50,810 bases of DNA from JBBSWA01 sp038046485 (GCA_038046485.1 JBBSWA010000033.1:1-50810), one strand, 5' to 3'. Shown: positions 43,156-50,097, counted from the stretch's first letter. Notes: generated by a model from the sequence alone, not told the origin. Made by a program: numbers and translations.

Positions 43156-44657
43156 GAACGAAATACCTACTCTGGACTCTTGTATTGATTGTCCTAGCTA
43201 GCCAAGTCCATGGATTTGGTATTGCGCCGGGAGAAAAAGAAATCCCCTACCACGCCGGAGAAAGCACGACTGTCGAGGTCAAGATCATCAACAGCAACCA
43301 TGAAAACCTCAAAATTGTCTTTTACGCGGAAGGGGAAATGGCTGATCGCATTACATTCAAAGACCCGATCCTTGAAGTAAAAGCAGACCAAGACGAAGTC
43401 AAAACCAGCTACACCTTCCATCAACCGGGCGAAGGAGAATTAAAGAAACAAGGGATTCAAGATATTAATATTGTTGCCCGAGGCCTAGCCGGAGATAACA
43501 AAGAAGGCATTGGAGCCAGCCTTGCCGTAGTAAGTGTGCTCAAACTCATGGTGCCCTATAAAGGAAAATATGTACGTTCGAGACTATTTGTGGCCAACTT
43601 CCAAAACGGAGCGCCCAGCAACTTCGTTGTCGAAGCTGAGAACCTCGGAGATGAAGACGTCATCCGAGGCCAAGCCTCTGTGGATGTACTTGGACCCTTC
43701 AATGAAAAGATCCTAACCCTTACTTCGAATGTAGATCGCATCAACGCGAAGAGCCGCGTCCTATTTACCTTACCCTGGACACCTGAATTGAATGTCGGAC
43801 AGTACCAAGCCTTAAGCACCGTCATTTACGACGACAAAAATGTGCAAGACCGAAAATCCTTCACCCTTGGAGAACAAAAAGTATCTGTTGAAAGCATCGA
43901 TGTTAGAAACTTCAAACTGGGAGGGATTGCAAAAATTGAAGTCATGCTCCAAAACAACTGGAATACCCCTGTGGAAGAAGTGCATGGTGAGATCACAATC
44001 GTGAAAGATGGAAAGATCTACACCCAATCCAAGACTGAAAGCATCACCATGCAATCCAAAGATAAAAAAGTCATCAATGGCTACTGGGACACGAGCACCG
44101 TTGTACCTGAAAAATATGAACTCAAACTCAAACTCTACTACTCCGACAAGACCGAAGATGAGACCTTCCCCATCACGGTTACGCAAAATGAGATCCATGC
44201 AGACGGCGTTGGCCGAGTGATCGGAGCTACGCAAAATCCGCAAGACAAGGTCATGACCTATGTGTACCTATTAACCTTACTTGTAGTCTTCTTGATCCTG
44301 ATCAACTGCTACCTCTACTTCCACAAACCCCGAAGCGGAGTAGCTGTAGCGGGCGGGGCGGTAGCTCCGAGTGTGGTTACTATGCCCCTTACACCGCAAC
44401 CTCCCCTGACGCCTGTCCAACCTGAGGTAAAAGCACAAGTTGTGCCTTCCTTGATATCTAAATCAGGTACTAACATGCAAGTTAACGCTCCCGATGCAAC
44501 GGCCTTCTTTGACCCTGAACATCACAAAGAAATCGAAGAACACTTAACTAAATTAGAAGAGATTCACAAAACCATTGAAACCGTGCCTGTTCAAATTCCT
44601 GAAGAAATCAAAGCTGTTAAACAAATGGGTTGGGATGAAGAGGATAAACGCAATTAA
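43152..44657 (+). CDS. Membrane-anchored surface protein with cytoplasmic tail
   Basis: A 501-residue protein ending the surface operon. Signal peptide (YLLWTLVLIVLASQVHG, about 4-20), mature start FGIAPGEKEIPYHAGESTTVEVKIIN, then repeated Ig-like beta domains, a membrane span VMTYVYLLTLLVVFLILINCYLYF (about 370-392), a Pro/Val linker (APSVVTMPLTPQPPLTPV) and a cytoplasmic helical tail (EIEEHLTKLEEIHKTIETVPV). NEW3/COG1470-like extracellular layout. It may anchor the other surface proteins. A diverged copy of its last codons lies beyond the next TA module (45395-45511). Confidence 0.82.
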   Translation: MRTKYLLWTLVLIVLASQVHGFGIAPGEKEIPYHAGESTTVEVKIINSNHENLKIVFYAEGEMADRITFKDPILEVKADQDEVKTSYTFHQPGEGELKKQGIQDINIVARGLAGDNKEGIGASLAVVSVLKLMVPYKGKYVRSRLFVANFQNGAPSNFVVEAENLGDEDVIRGQASVDVLGPFNEKILTLTSNVDRINAKSRVLFTLPWTPELNVGQYQALSTVIYDDKNVQDRKSFTLGEQKVSVESIDVRNFKLGGIAKIEVMLQNNWNTPVEEVHGEITIVKDGKIYTQSKTESITMQSKDKKVINGYWDTSTVVPEKYELKLKLYYSDKTEDETFPITVTQNEIHADGVGRVIGATQNPQDKVMTYVYLLTLLVVFLILINCYLYFHKPRSGVAVAGGAVAPSVVTMPLTPQPPLTPVQPEVKAQVVPSLISKSGTNMQVNAPDATAFFDPEHHKEIEEHLTKLEEIHKTIETVPVQIPEEIKAVKQMGWDEEDKRN

Positions 44658-44682
44658 TACTTTATACCGATTCATACTAAGC

Positions 44683-45105
44683 TCAATGCGGTTTCGCCTT
44701 TCCGGATAACTTAAGCATATCTATATTCGTAAACACTTTTATTTTTTTCTGCTCCAGAAAATGAGGGTCATGAGCCCATATCCCCTCTGCTTTTGTTGCG
44801 ATAGAAGCTGCAAGATGAGGCACATCATCCAGATCACTTATTTCATTTTTACATCCTTGGATAAACTTTTCATACTCTTTATATGGAACAATCCTGATAG
44901 GCTCTAAAATGAAAGCAAGTAAAACATCGAATTCTTCCTTTGCTAAATTTGTTTTCTTCCTTAATTCATCTTCACGTTCTTTTATCTCAGTGAGGGTAAA
45001 GTCAGGGGTTACAAATTCGAAGCTCTTATCGAATAATATATCTCTTGTCGTGCCTTTTCTTATCAAAGCGGCTATTATCCTGTTCGTATCCACTAAAATC
45101 TTCAT
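44683..45105 (-). CDS. PIN-domain toxin (VapC-like)
   Basis: A 140-residue PIN protein: MKILVDTNRIIAALI supplies Asp6, TPDFTLTEIKER the second acidic residue, and SDLDDVPHLAASIATKAEGIWAHDPHFLE the later conserved acids. PIN toxins are Mg-dependent RNases. Its start abuts the antitoxin stop with no gap. It faces the surface-operon end convergently, 25 nt from that stop. The pair is enclosed by two copies of the neighbouring gene's 3' end. Confidence 0.85.
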   Translation of the reverse strand: MKILVDTNRIIAALIRKGTTRDILFDKSFEFVTPDFTLTEIKEREDELRKKTNLAKEEFDVLLAFILEPIRIVPYKEYEKFIQGCKNEISDLDDVPHLAASIATKAEGIWAHDPHFLEQKKIKVFTNIDMLKLSGKAKPH

Positions 45106-45330
45106 TTATATAATACCATGCCTCCTTGCCATTCCATGCTTTATTTTGTGACCTATTTCCTCTGCATCTTGTTCTGTTAATACGCTCTTTGCAAGAAGCT
45201 TATCCATCAGATCCAATTTTTTCGCTTTTTCCCACATGGCCTGCCTTGCTACTTCCGTCCATTTAATGTCTTTGTGCTTTTCCATAATTTGATGTAAGTC
45301 TTCTGGAACTGCCAACGTCAGATTCGTCAT
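45106..45330 (-). CDS. VapB-like antitoxin
   Basis: A 74-residue protein: MTNLTLAVPEDLHQIMEKHKDIKWTEVARQAMWEKAKKLDL is a ribbon-helix-helix-like DNA-binding segment, followed by a helical toxin-binding tail. The ATG at 45330 is chosen over an in-frame ATG at 45345 because GGAGGT lies 8 nt upstream of it. Pairs with the PIN toxin directly downstream. Confidence 0.8.
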   Translation of the reverse strand: MTNLTLAVPEDLHQIMEKHKDIKWTEVARQAMWEKAKKLDLMDKLLAKSVLTEQDAEEIGHKIKHGMARRHGII

Positions 45331-45394
45331 ATATATTACCTCCACTTATTTATGTTTATTATTTAATTTACTTATTTATATAGTTTATGGTAAA

Positions 45395-45511
45395 ATCGAA
45401 GAACACCTAACTCAATTGGAAGAGATCCACAAAACAATTGAAACAGTACCCATTCAAATTCCTGAAGAAATCAAAGCTGTTAAACAGGCAAGTTGGGATA
45501 AAGAAAACTAA
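45395..45511 (+). pseudogene. Displaced copy of the surface-gene 3' end
   Basis: 38 codons plus stop read IEEHLTQLEEIHKTIETVP and IQIPEEIKAVKQASWDKEN. They match the C-terminus of the 43152-44657 protein (IEEHLTKLEEIHK...WDEEDKRN) with many silent changes and a 9-nt length difference near the end. It has no in-frame start. The VapBC-like module lies exactly between the two copies, repeating the arrangement at pmbA. Confidence 0.85.
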
Positions 45512-45523
45512 AAAGTAAGAAAA

Positions 45524-46834
45524 CTAAGGAAAGCCTCCATGAGCGTCTAATCCTCTTGTTGAAGGGGTGAAAACATCTTCTAGGCTTCCACTACCGGGTA
45601 GAAATCCTTCTGGCAAACGTAGTTCTACATCTTCTTGAGGGAAATATAAATCACCCTCACGAACACCCAAGTTTACTAAATCTTGGTTTACTAAGCGACA
45701 CTGCGCGGCATTTAAATCTTTAGTATAGTATTCTTCCACTCCTCGCATTGCTATTCCTGCCATGAGCTGAGCATCTGACATCAAATCTGGATTGGACTTG
45801 TAAGACTTACCACCGAAAGGCTTGTCTCCCCATACTTCACTGTGAACCATCCCCCCTAAACTGACAAGTGAAAATCCAGGAGACGAAGGTACTTTAGCGA
45901 AATAAAGAGTACCTCTAACAGGACAATCAAGACCCTCTTGAGCATTTGCCCGATAGGCTATTGCGTAGATGGTAAGATGCTCCGGTGGCGGAGTTGAACT
46001 CGGAGTAGGTGATGGGGAAGGTGTTGAACTAGGAGAGGGGGATGGAGTGGGAGTTGCTGTAGGAGTAGGAGTCTCTGTGGGGGTAGGAGTTGGGCTATCC
46101 GTAGGTGAAGCCTCCGGACTTGGGAATGGACTGGGAGTAGGAGTGACCGTTGGAGTAACAGTAGGGGTTGCTGTTGGAGTGGGAGTTGGTGTCAAACTAG
46201 GAGTTGGACTGGGAGTCGAAGCGGGCACATTTGTAATCCCTGTAATGGCAACTGTGAAGCGACCATCTGAATACATGGATGTGACATAAGCAAACCCATC
46301 TGCTTCATACGGATTATGGGAATTACCCGCAGCATCAACAAAGGGTTTCATTAATCGCTCGGCTAAAACACCCACGTTGGCCAACTCTGCTTCTAACTCT
46401 GAATCTCCACCTGTATAGGCACCCATTTTATTTCCATAACTTTTCATATAAACAGGGAGTCTATCTTCTAAAGGAATACTACCCCAAATATCACTCAGAG
46501 GAAGAGGGGTGGGGGAAGGAACAGGGTTTGTTGCACAGGTTGTTTTGTCTCCTTGGTATGCTGTTGCAGGAATGCATTTAGCTTTAGGAACCTCTACACA
46601 GGTACTTGCGGCGGTATCCCAGCAGGCTCCTGTTGGAATAGGATTTGTTTCACAGGTTGTTTCGTCTCCTTGGTATACTTTTGGAGGGAGGCATTTATCT
46701 TGAGGAACCTCAACACATGTGATTACAGTATTATCCCAGCAGGCACCCGGCTTGCTGCAACCCGAAAGAACACCTGCTCCGAGCCCAGCTAGAAGACCGA
46801 CATATGCTAACTGACGTAACTGACGAAAGGCCAT
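45524..46834 (-). CDS. Putative lipoprotein with PT-rich stalk
   Basis: A 436-residue protein. N-terminal LAYVGLLAGLGAGVLSGC has a lipobox-like LSGC near residue 26, so it is probably lipid-anchored outside the cell. Two Cys-containing repeats follow (GACWDxxxxTCVEVPxxKC... twice, about 32-108), then a domain with PLEDRLPVYMKSYG, a Pro/Thr/Ser low-complexity stalk (about 205-290), and a C-terminal domain HLTIYAIAYRANAQEGLDCPV...YFPQEDVELRLPEG. Domain families are not recognised. Monocistronic; its 3' end lies just after the surface-gene remnant. Confidence 0.7.
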   Translation of the reverse strand: MAFRQLRQLAYVGLLAGLGAGVLSGCSKPGACWDNTVITCVEVPQDKCLPPKVYQGDETTCETNPIPTGACWDTAASTCVEVPKAKCIPATAYQGDKTTCATNPVPSPTPLPLSDIWGSIPLEDRLPVYMKSYGNKMGAYTGGDSELEAELANVGVLAERLMKPFVDAAGNSHNPYEADGFAYVTSMYSDGRFTVAITGITNVPASTPSPTPSLTPTPTPTATPTVTPTVTPTPSPFPSPEASPTDSPTPTPTETPTPTATPTPSPSPSSTPSPSPTPSSTPPPEHLTIYAIAYRANAQEGLDCPVRGTLYFAKVPSSPGFSLVSLGGMVHSEVWGDKPFGGKSYKSNPDLMSDAQLMAGIAMRGVEEYYTKDLNAAQCRLVNQDLVNLGVREGDLYFPQEDVELRLPEGFLPGSGSLEDVFTPSTRGLDAHGGFP

Positions 46835-46941
46835 GTAAACGCGAAATCCTTAGAGCTTTATAAATATTAGCCTTTTTAACCACTATGCAGTAGTTTTTCT
46901 ATTACCCATGAGTTTATAAGGCTTCAGGTGCTACTTCAGTC

Positions 46942-47000
46942 GTCGATGATGACGTAATCCCCGGCTGATTCCGGATGATGAAAAAATACTGATCTGAGAC
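46942..47000 (+). ncRNA. C/D box sRNA
   Basis: All four boxes are in order: C ATGATGA (46946-46952), D' CTGA (46965-46968), C' ATGATGA (46975-46981), D CTGA (46994-46997). Both guides are 12 nt (CGTAATCCCCGG and AAAAATACTGAT), with a 6-nt D'-C' spacer, which is the compact symmetric archaeal design. A short GTC/GAC closes the ends. Each guide would direct 2'-O-methylation opposite its fifth nucleotide upstream of box D or D'. Targets are not identified. Confidence 0.85.
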
Positions 47001-47056
47001 ACCTTCTACTTATGATTATTCAAGTCATTGATTCTAAAAAAGAAATCCAAAGAGGA

Positions 47057-47107
47057 CTATGCGTCTTCCTCTTCCTCTTCTAATGCTTCAAACGGATCGT
47101 TTACCAC
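47057..47107 (-). CDS. Possible 16-residue acidic ORF on a short transcript
   Basis: GTG-started ORF ending in an acidic stretch (NDPFEALEEEEEDA). An upstream in-frame ATG at 47131 is interrupted by TGA directly before this GTG. A TTTAAATA box (47144-47157) lies upstream and a T-rich run (TTTCTTTTTT) follows, so a short minus-strand transcript is plausible. The rest of the 46835-47401 gap holds the C/D sRNA, one imperfect hairpin (AAAACATGC/GCATGGTTTT, near 47268) and the 17-nt repeat. Low confidence. Confidence 0.25.
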   Translation of the reverse strand: MVNDPFEALEEEEEDA

Positions 47108-47325
47108 TCAAACCACCCCCTTTACTTCCATCAAAAACCTTTTGATATTTAAATATTATGAAGCTTGACTCTACGACTGGAATTGGAGACTAACAAGGAG
47201 AATACCCGCACGAAATGCAGAGCACACAGCCACTTGCACACATCAACAGGTTTTGGCAATCTGGACAAAACATGCTTTGCATGGTTTTTATACTAAACCC
47301 TCCTTAATATAGACTAAGACTCCGT

Positions 47326-47342
47326 GTCCAGTGGAAAGTGGC
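47326..47342. repeat. Left direct repeat of the AbrB-like TA module
   Basis: GTCCAGTGGAAAGTGGC is identical to 48030-48046 on the other side of the module, and 14 of its bases recur at 2986-2999. Confidence 0.8.
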
Positions 47343-47401
47343 AAAAATAAATGATTCGCTCAAAGTATGTGGCTTCAAACCCACAAGGTTTTTGTTAGTG
47401 A

Positions 47402-47716
47402 CTAGCCTCTTAACTCTAGAATAATATGCTTCCGATCTGGCACCGAGACATACAACTCTTCCCCCTTTTTCAGATCCAAACTGCGCACGACATGACTATT
47501 AAAATAAATCCCCAATCTGTCCTGAGAGAGCTTTACCACCCTCTGTTTGATCTTAAGCGGAGTGTCTTGAAGTTCCTTTAATACCTTACCTGCCGAAAGC
47601 TGCTCAAACGCAAAATAATCACACCCACTACATTGGTAACTTATTGCTTTCTGCTTAGCCCCATGCACGATTACCTTCACTGCCTTCATTTGCTTATCAC
47701 ATTTAGGACATTTCAT
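47402..47716 (-). CDS. Zinc-ribbon AbrB-like antitoxin
   Basis: A 104-residue protein. MKCPKCDKQM ... YQCSGCDYFAFEQ forms a CxxC...CxxC zinc ribbon (about 3-34). The C-terminus RLGIYFNSHVVRSLDLKKGEELYVSVPDRKHIILEL is an AbrB/SpoVT swapped-hairpin DNA-binding domain. The ATG at 47716 has GAGGT 5 nt upstream and overlaps the toxin end by 14 nt. Such MqsA-like zinc plus DNA-binding proteins act as antitoxins. Confidence 0.72.
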   Translation of the reverse strand: MKCPKCDKQMKAVKVIVHGAKQKAISYQCSGCDYFAFEQLSAGKVLKELQDTPLKIKQRVVKLSQDRLGIYFNSHVVRSLDLKKGEELYVSVPDRKHIILELRG

Positions 47717-47933
47717 GATTACCTCGATCTCTTTTAGCATTGATCACGTAAAGGATCCGATCTTTAATCTCAAACAATATATAATATCCCTTTTCTTCGA
47801 TCTCATACTTATTTCCTTTCTTCCTTGGACTTTTTGTACGAAAAATAACCGCCACTACTTCGTGCCAGGGTACTTCGCTTGCATGCATTTCTAGATAATG
47901 CTGTGAAGGCACCATTTTTGTAAAATAAACCAT
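47703..47933 (-). CDS. DUF4258-like small toxin
   Basis: A 76-residue protein: YLEMHASEVPWHEVVAVIFRTKSPRKKGNKYEIEEKGYYILFEIKDRILYVINAKRDR split across the chain. The H-A/V-W-E..AVI...K....Y....K.YYILFE...I.YVINAKR pattern resembles DUF4258/BrnT-like RNase toxins of the RelE/MqsR group. It overlaps the zinc-ribbon partner. A palindrome AGACT...AGTCT (47968-47982) surrounds the TATA-like CTATATAAG upstream, a probable autoregulatory operator. Function inferred. Confidence 0.65.
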   Translation of the reverse strand: MVYFTKMVPSQHYLEMHASEVPWHEVVAVIFRTKSPRKKGNKYEIEEKGYYILFEIKDRILYVINAKRDRGNHEMS

Positions 47934-47967
47934 AGCCGTATTTCATACCTCACTTTTGTAGTCTTTT

Positions 47968-47982
47968 AGACTATATAAGTCT
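47968..47982 (-). promoter_or_regulatory. TATA box within a palindrome, TA promoter
   Basis: AGACT-ATATA-AGTCT covers a TATA-like box 35-50 nt before the toxin start. A repressor bound here would block transcription factor access; regulation is inferred. Confidence 0.45.
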
Positions 47983-48029
47983 TTCTAAAGAAGATGGGGG
48001 AAATTATTTTAAATAGGCTATGAGCCAAA

Positions 48030-48046
48030 GTCCAGTGGAAAGTGGC
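48030..48046. repeat. Right direct repeat of the AbrB-like TA module
   Basis: A 17-nt perfect copy of 47326-47342. It begins immediately after the stop codon of the disrupted membrane-protein gene (48047-48481, minus strand), so the module sits at that gene's 3' end. Confidence 0.8.
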
Positions 48047-48481
48047 TTAGTCCCTAAACATTTTTTTCCGAAACTCGTACGAAATGATCGTCGGCACATA
48101 AAATATGAAATCAGCCAATAAGGTACCGATAAAAATTGCCACGGAATAATTCTGAATAATCACGGGAAGAACGGCCAGGAAAAAAGGCCGGATGACCAAA
48201 CTATCTAATTACTCTGCCGGGCCGAACTCCATTATCATATTTCGCAACAACTTGAAGAAACCCGCTACTGAATTATCCTTTCTTTGACGATAATCCCTCC
48301 AAGCGATTATACCATAAAACGCAATACTGTCCGCCCACGCTGCAGCATATGCTGAAAAGAGTATACTCTGCGAGAAAAACAAGGTGAAATTCGAAACGAT
48401 CAACGTCACGATGATCCCAACCAATTCCGGCCAACTATACCGACTATACCATTCCCTTATTTTATGCATGATTCTCGCCAT
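48047..48481 (-). pseudogene. Membrane protein gene with in-frame stop
   Basis: A 145-codon frame broken by one TAA at 48209-48211. The first part ends KLLRNMIMEFGPAE, and the same frame continues LDSLVIRPFFLAVLPVIIQN, then IGTLLADFIFYVPTIISYEFRKKMFRD. Hydrophobic spans occur on both sides (about 19-45, 93-112, 112-130), which argues that the whole frame was one small integral membrane protein. A single base change (for example TAT to TAA) explains it. Either a recent pseudogene, a sequencing or assembly error, or read-through. Family unknown. Confidence 0.75.
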
Positions 48482-48522
48482 CTCCCACCCTATTAAAACA
48501 TACCGACGCCACCTGGAAAAGC

Positions 48523-48530
48523 TTTATAAA
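48523..48530 (+). promoter_or_regulatory. TATA box of the eL34-eL14 operon
   Basis: TTTATAAA is centred about 26 nt before the eL34 ATG at 48553, a leaderless start. Confidence 0.6.
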
Positions 48531-48552
48531 GAGGTTCCGATTTTTCTTCTCT

Positions 48553-48822
48553 ATGCCCGCACCAAGACACAAAACAGGCCGCTTTCGAAAAGTACACGTA
48601 CGAGTACCGGGCGGAAACACCCATTTACACTATAAAGATCGCAAGCCAAAGGTTGCACATTGCGCCCAATGCCAAGGCGAACTCAAAGGCATCCCTCGTG
48701 TCAAGGCAACGGCCATGAAGCGCATGCCCAAAACACAAAAGAGACCCGAGCGACCTTACGGAGGCATGCTCTGCAGCCGCTGCATGCGCGCCCATATCAT
48801 CAAAAACATTCAACGCGAGTAA
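48553..48822 (+). CDS. rpl34e: Ribosomal protein eL34
   Basis: An 89-residue large-subunit protein. MPAPRHKTGRFRKVHVRVPGGNTHLHYKDRKPK is the conserved basic N-terminus; CAQC...CSRC gives the zinc-binding pairs, with LKGIPRVKATAMKRM between. First gene of an operon with eL14. The spacer to eL14 contains a strong GNRA-type hairpin and element E4. Confidence 0.95.
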   Translation: MPAPRHKTGRFRKVHVRVPGGNTHLHYKDRKPKVAHCAQCQGELKGIPRVKATAMKRMPKTQKRPERPYGGMLCSRCMRAHIIKNIQRE

Positions 48823-48837
48823 TTACACTCATAAAAC

Positions 48838-48878
48838 GTCTCTTAGACGACTGGCGACAGCGTCTGTTCTCAAGAGAC
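48838..48878 (+). promoter_or_regulatory. Nested hairpin with GNRA loop after eL34
   Basis: GTCTCTT (48838-48844) pairs with AAGAGAC (48872-48878). It encloses AGACG-a-CTG-gcga-CAG-CGTCT (48845-48865), a stem capped by a GCGA GNRA tetraloop. It lies in the eL34-eL14 spacer 4 nt before element E4. Possible attenuator, processing site or ribosomal-protein binding site; role unproven. Confidence 0.6.
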
Positions 48879-48882
48879 AACA

Positions 48883-49000
48883 GTTAGCGTCTTCAAAATC
48901 CTCAAAGTTAAATAATTAAGTGCGGCGTTCCCGAAGGGTGCGACCCCTCGCTACGCACTCGATGAGTGCATGGCAAGGATTTTGACCTGAGGACGCTAAC
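48883..49000. repeat. Palindromic element E4 (GATGC family)
   Basis: Arms GTTAGCGTCTTC (48883-48894) and GAGGACGCTAAC (48989-49000) pair over 12 bp with one G-U. Relative to E3, GCATC/GATGC has become GCGTC/GACGC, a compensatory change. The right bulge GACCT (48984-48988) is identical to E3, followed by AAAATCCT/AGGATTTT. Inside are CCC-gaa-GGG and GCACTC-gat-GAGTGC. It is in the eL34-eL14 operon and ends 19 nt before the eL14 start. Confidence 0.82.
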
Positions 49001-49019
49001 CAAGACAAAGGTGAAAAAC

Positions 49020-49400
49020 ATGGAAATCGGAAGAATCTGCGTAAAAATAGCCGGCCGAGATGCTGGCCAACGATGTGTTGTGGTTGAAGTCATCGATACC
49101 AATTATGTTCTTATTGACGGCGAAACCCGACGAAGAAAGTGCAACATCCGCCACTTAGAACCTCTTACCCAACTCATAGAGATCAAGAAAGGCGCCGATC
49201 ATGATGCCGTAAAGAAAGCCTTGAAATCCCTAGGAATTGAAATGCAAGATACTAAACCCAAGAAGAAAACTGAGAAGCCAACGAAGAAGCGCAATGTGAA
49301 GGAAAAACCGGCTAAAACGGAAACGAAAGAGCCTAAGAAAGCAGAAGTGAAAAAAGAAGCGCCTAAAAAAGAAAGTCACGCAAAACCTTCTAAGAAATAA
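49020..49400 (+). CDS. rpl14e: Ribosomal protein eL14 with basic tail
   Basis: A 126-residue protein. The KOW/eL14 domain is MEIGRICVKIAGRDAGQRCVVVEVID...VLIDGETRRRKCNIRHLEPL (about 1-60). The C-terminal half is a Lys/Glu/Pro-rich tail (KKKTEKPTKK...) longer than in minimal archaeal eL14. AGGTGA (49009-49014) 5 nt upstream is a good Shine-Dalgarno site, as expected for a distal operon gene, and fixes the ATG at 49020. Confidence 0.92.
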   Translation: MEIGRICVKIAGRDAGQRCVVVEVIDTNYVLIDGETRRRKCNIRHLEPLTQLIEIKKGADHDAVKKALKSLGIEMQDTKPKKKTEKPTKKRNVKEKPAKTETKEPKKAEVKKEAPKKESHAKPSKK

Positions 49401-49446
49401 GACGAGCGCCCTTGCGCTTGCTTTCTTCTTTTTTTCATTTTTTATT

Positions 49447-49718
49447 TTTGTTTAGCATCTTCGAAACTTTTCATGTTTTCTCTTAGAGTTCTGTTTCCCC
49501 GTAACGCTCAGAAATATTCGCATTTCTGGCGTGCCAAGAGCTATGCTCTTGAGCAGGAGCAACCCCCACAACGAACTTGAACATTTTTTTGATGAAGTTT
49601 CGACTTGAGGATGCACAGAAATTCAAAATTTCTGGCACACAGAACTTTTGGAGTTCTGGTGCGAGAATTCTTCGAATTCTCTGCACAAGGAATCATAGAT
49701 TCCTTTGTGCTAAACAAA
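49447..49718. repeat. Palindromic element E5 (GATGC family, interrupted)
   Basis: Left arm TTTGTTTAGCATC (49447-49459). The right arm is split: GATGC (49610-49614) and TAAACAAA (49711-49718) are separated by a 96-nt hairpin array. The inner stem CGAAACTT/AAGTTTCG covaries relative to E3, and the right bulge is GACTT. The core holds GTTC-T-GTT/AACGAAC plus two hairpins homologous to E1: CAGAAAT/ATTTCTG with ACGC/GCGT around the same T bulge, and CAAGAGC-tat-GCTCTTG. It occupies most of the 417-nt gap after eL14, where no gene is seen. Confidence 0.8.
49615..49710. mobile_element. Hairpin array inserted into the right arm of E5
   Basis: Four perfect or near-perfect hairpins in 96 nt: CAGAAATT/AATTTCTG (49616), CAGAACT/AGTTCTG (49640), GAGAATTC-ttc-GAATTCTC (49663), AAGGAATC-ata-GATTCCTT (49687). 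The block splits GATGC|TAAAC exactly and is flanked by TGC on both sides, as a 3-bp target duplication would leave. Its own ends are inverted (GCACA / TGTGC). This is direct evidence of insertion; the mechanism is unknown. Confidence 0.65.
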
Positions 49719-49817
49719 TACCTATTCATTTATACACAATATTTAAAAACCCGTGTTCCTCAGATTGAACTTAGACGGTGAGCGCACATAAACAAGCATG
49801 ACCGACACGTTGAACGG

Positions 49818-50087
49818 TTGTGGAGCAAGATCCGCGACCAGTACGAAAGTGTGCATAGACATGTTGTTCTCTATGGGTTTAAGCGGCACAAACGACGCAT
49901 TCTAGGCGAAGTTGACCTGATTGGCATTCGAAAAGATGGCATTGATTTATATGAAGTTAAATGCAGCTATCGCGTTGTCAAAGCAGTAAAACAACTGCGA
50001 AAAGCCAAACGGCTCTTGAATAACCAGAACGCCAAGACGTATTTTTATCATGGGGAAAGCGGACAAATACACAATCTTATCCTCTAA
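49818..50087 (+). CDS. Small PD-(D/E)XK nuclease-like protein
   Basis: An 89-residue protein. GEVDLIGIRKDGIDLYEVKCSYRVVKAVKQLRKAKRLL (about 30-67) has the restriction-endonuclease core G-E-x-D...E-V-K with a following basic helix, as in YraN/Holliday-resolvase-like families. The TTG start is uncertain: the frame is open upstream to 49782 without an ATG or GTG, so translation may begin elsewhere. Convergent with the LOG-like gene, with a hairpin array between. Confidence 0.65.
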   Translation: MWSKIRDQYESVHRHVVLYGFKRHKRRILGEVDLIGIRKDGIDLYEVKCSYRVVKAVKQLRKAKRLLNNQNAKTYFYHGESGQIHNLIL

Positions 50088-50097
50088 AAAATCACAA

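Noticed and set aside
45969..46289. Plus-strand Gly/Val-rich frame opposite the lipoprotein gene
   Set aside because: It is the mirror of the Pro/Thr-rich stalk coding sequence and has no start context.
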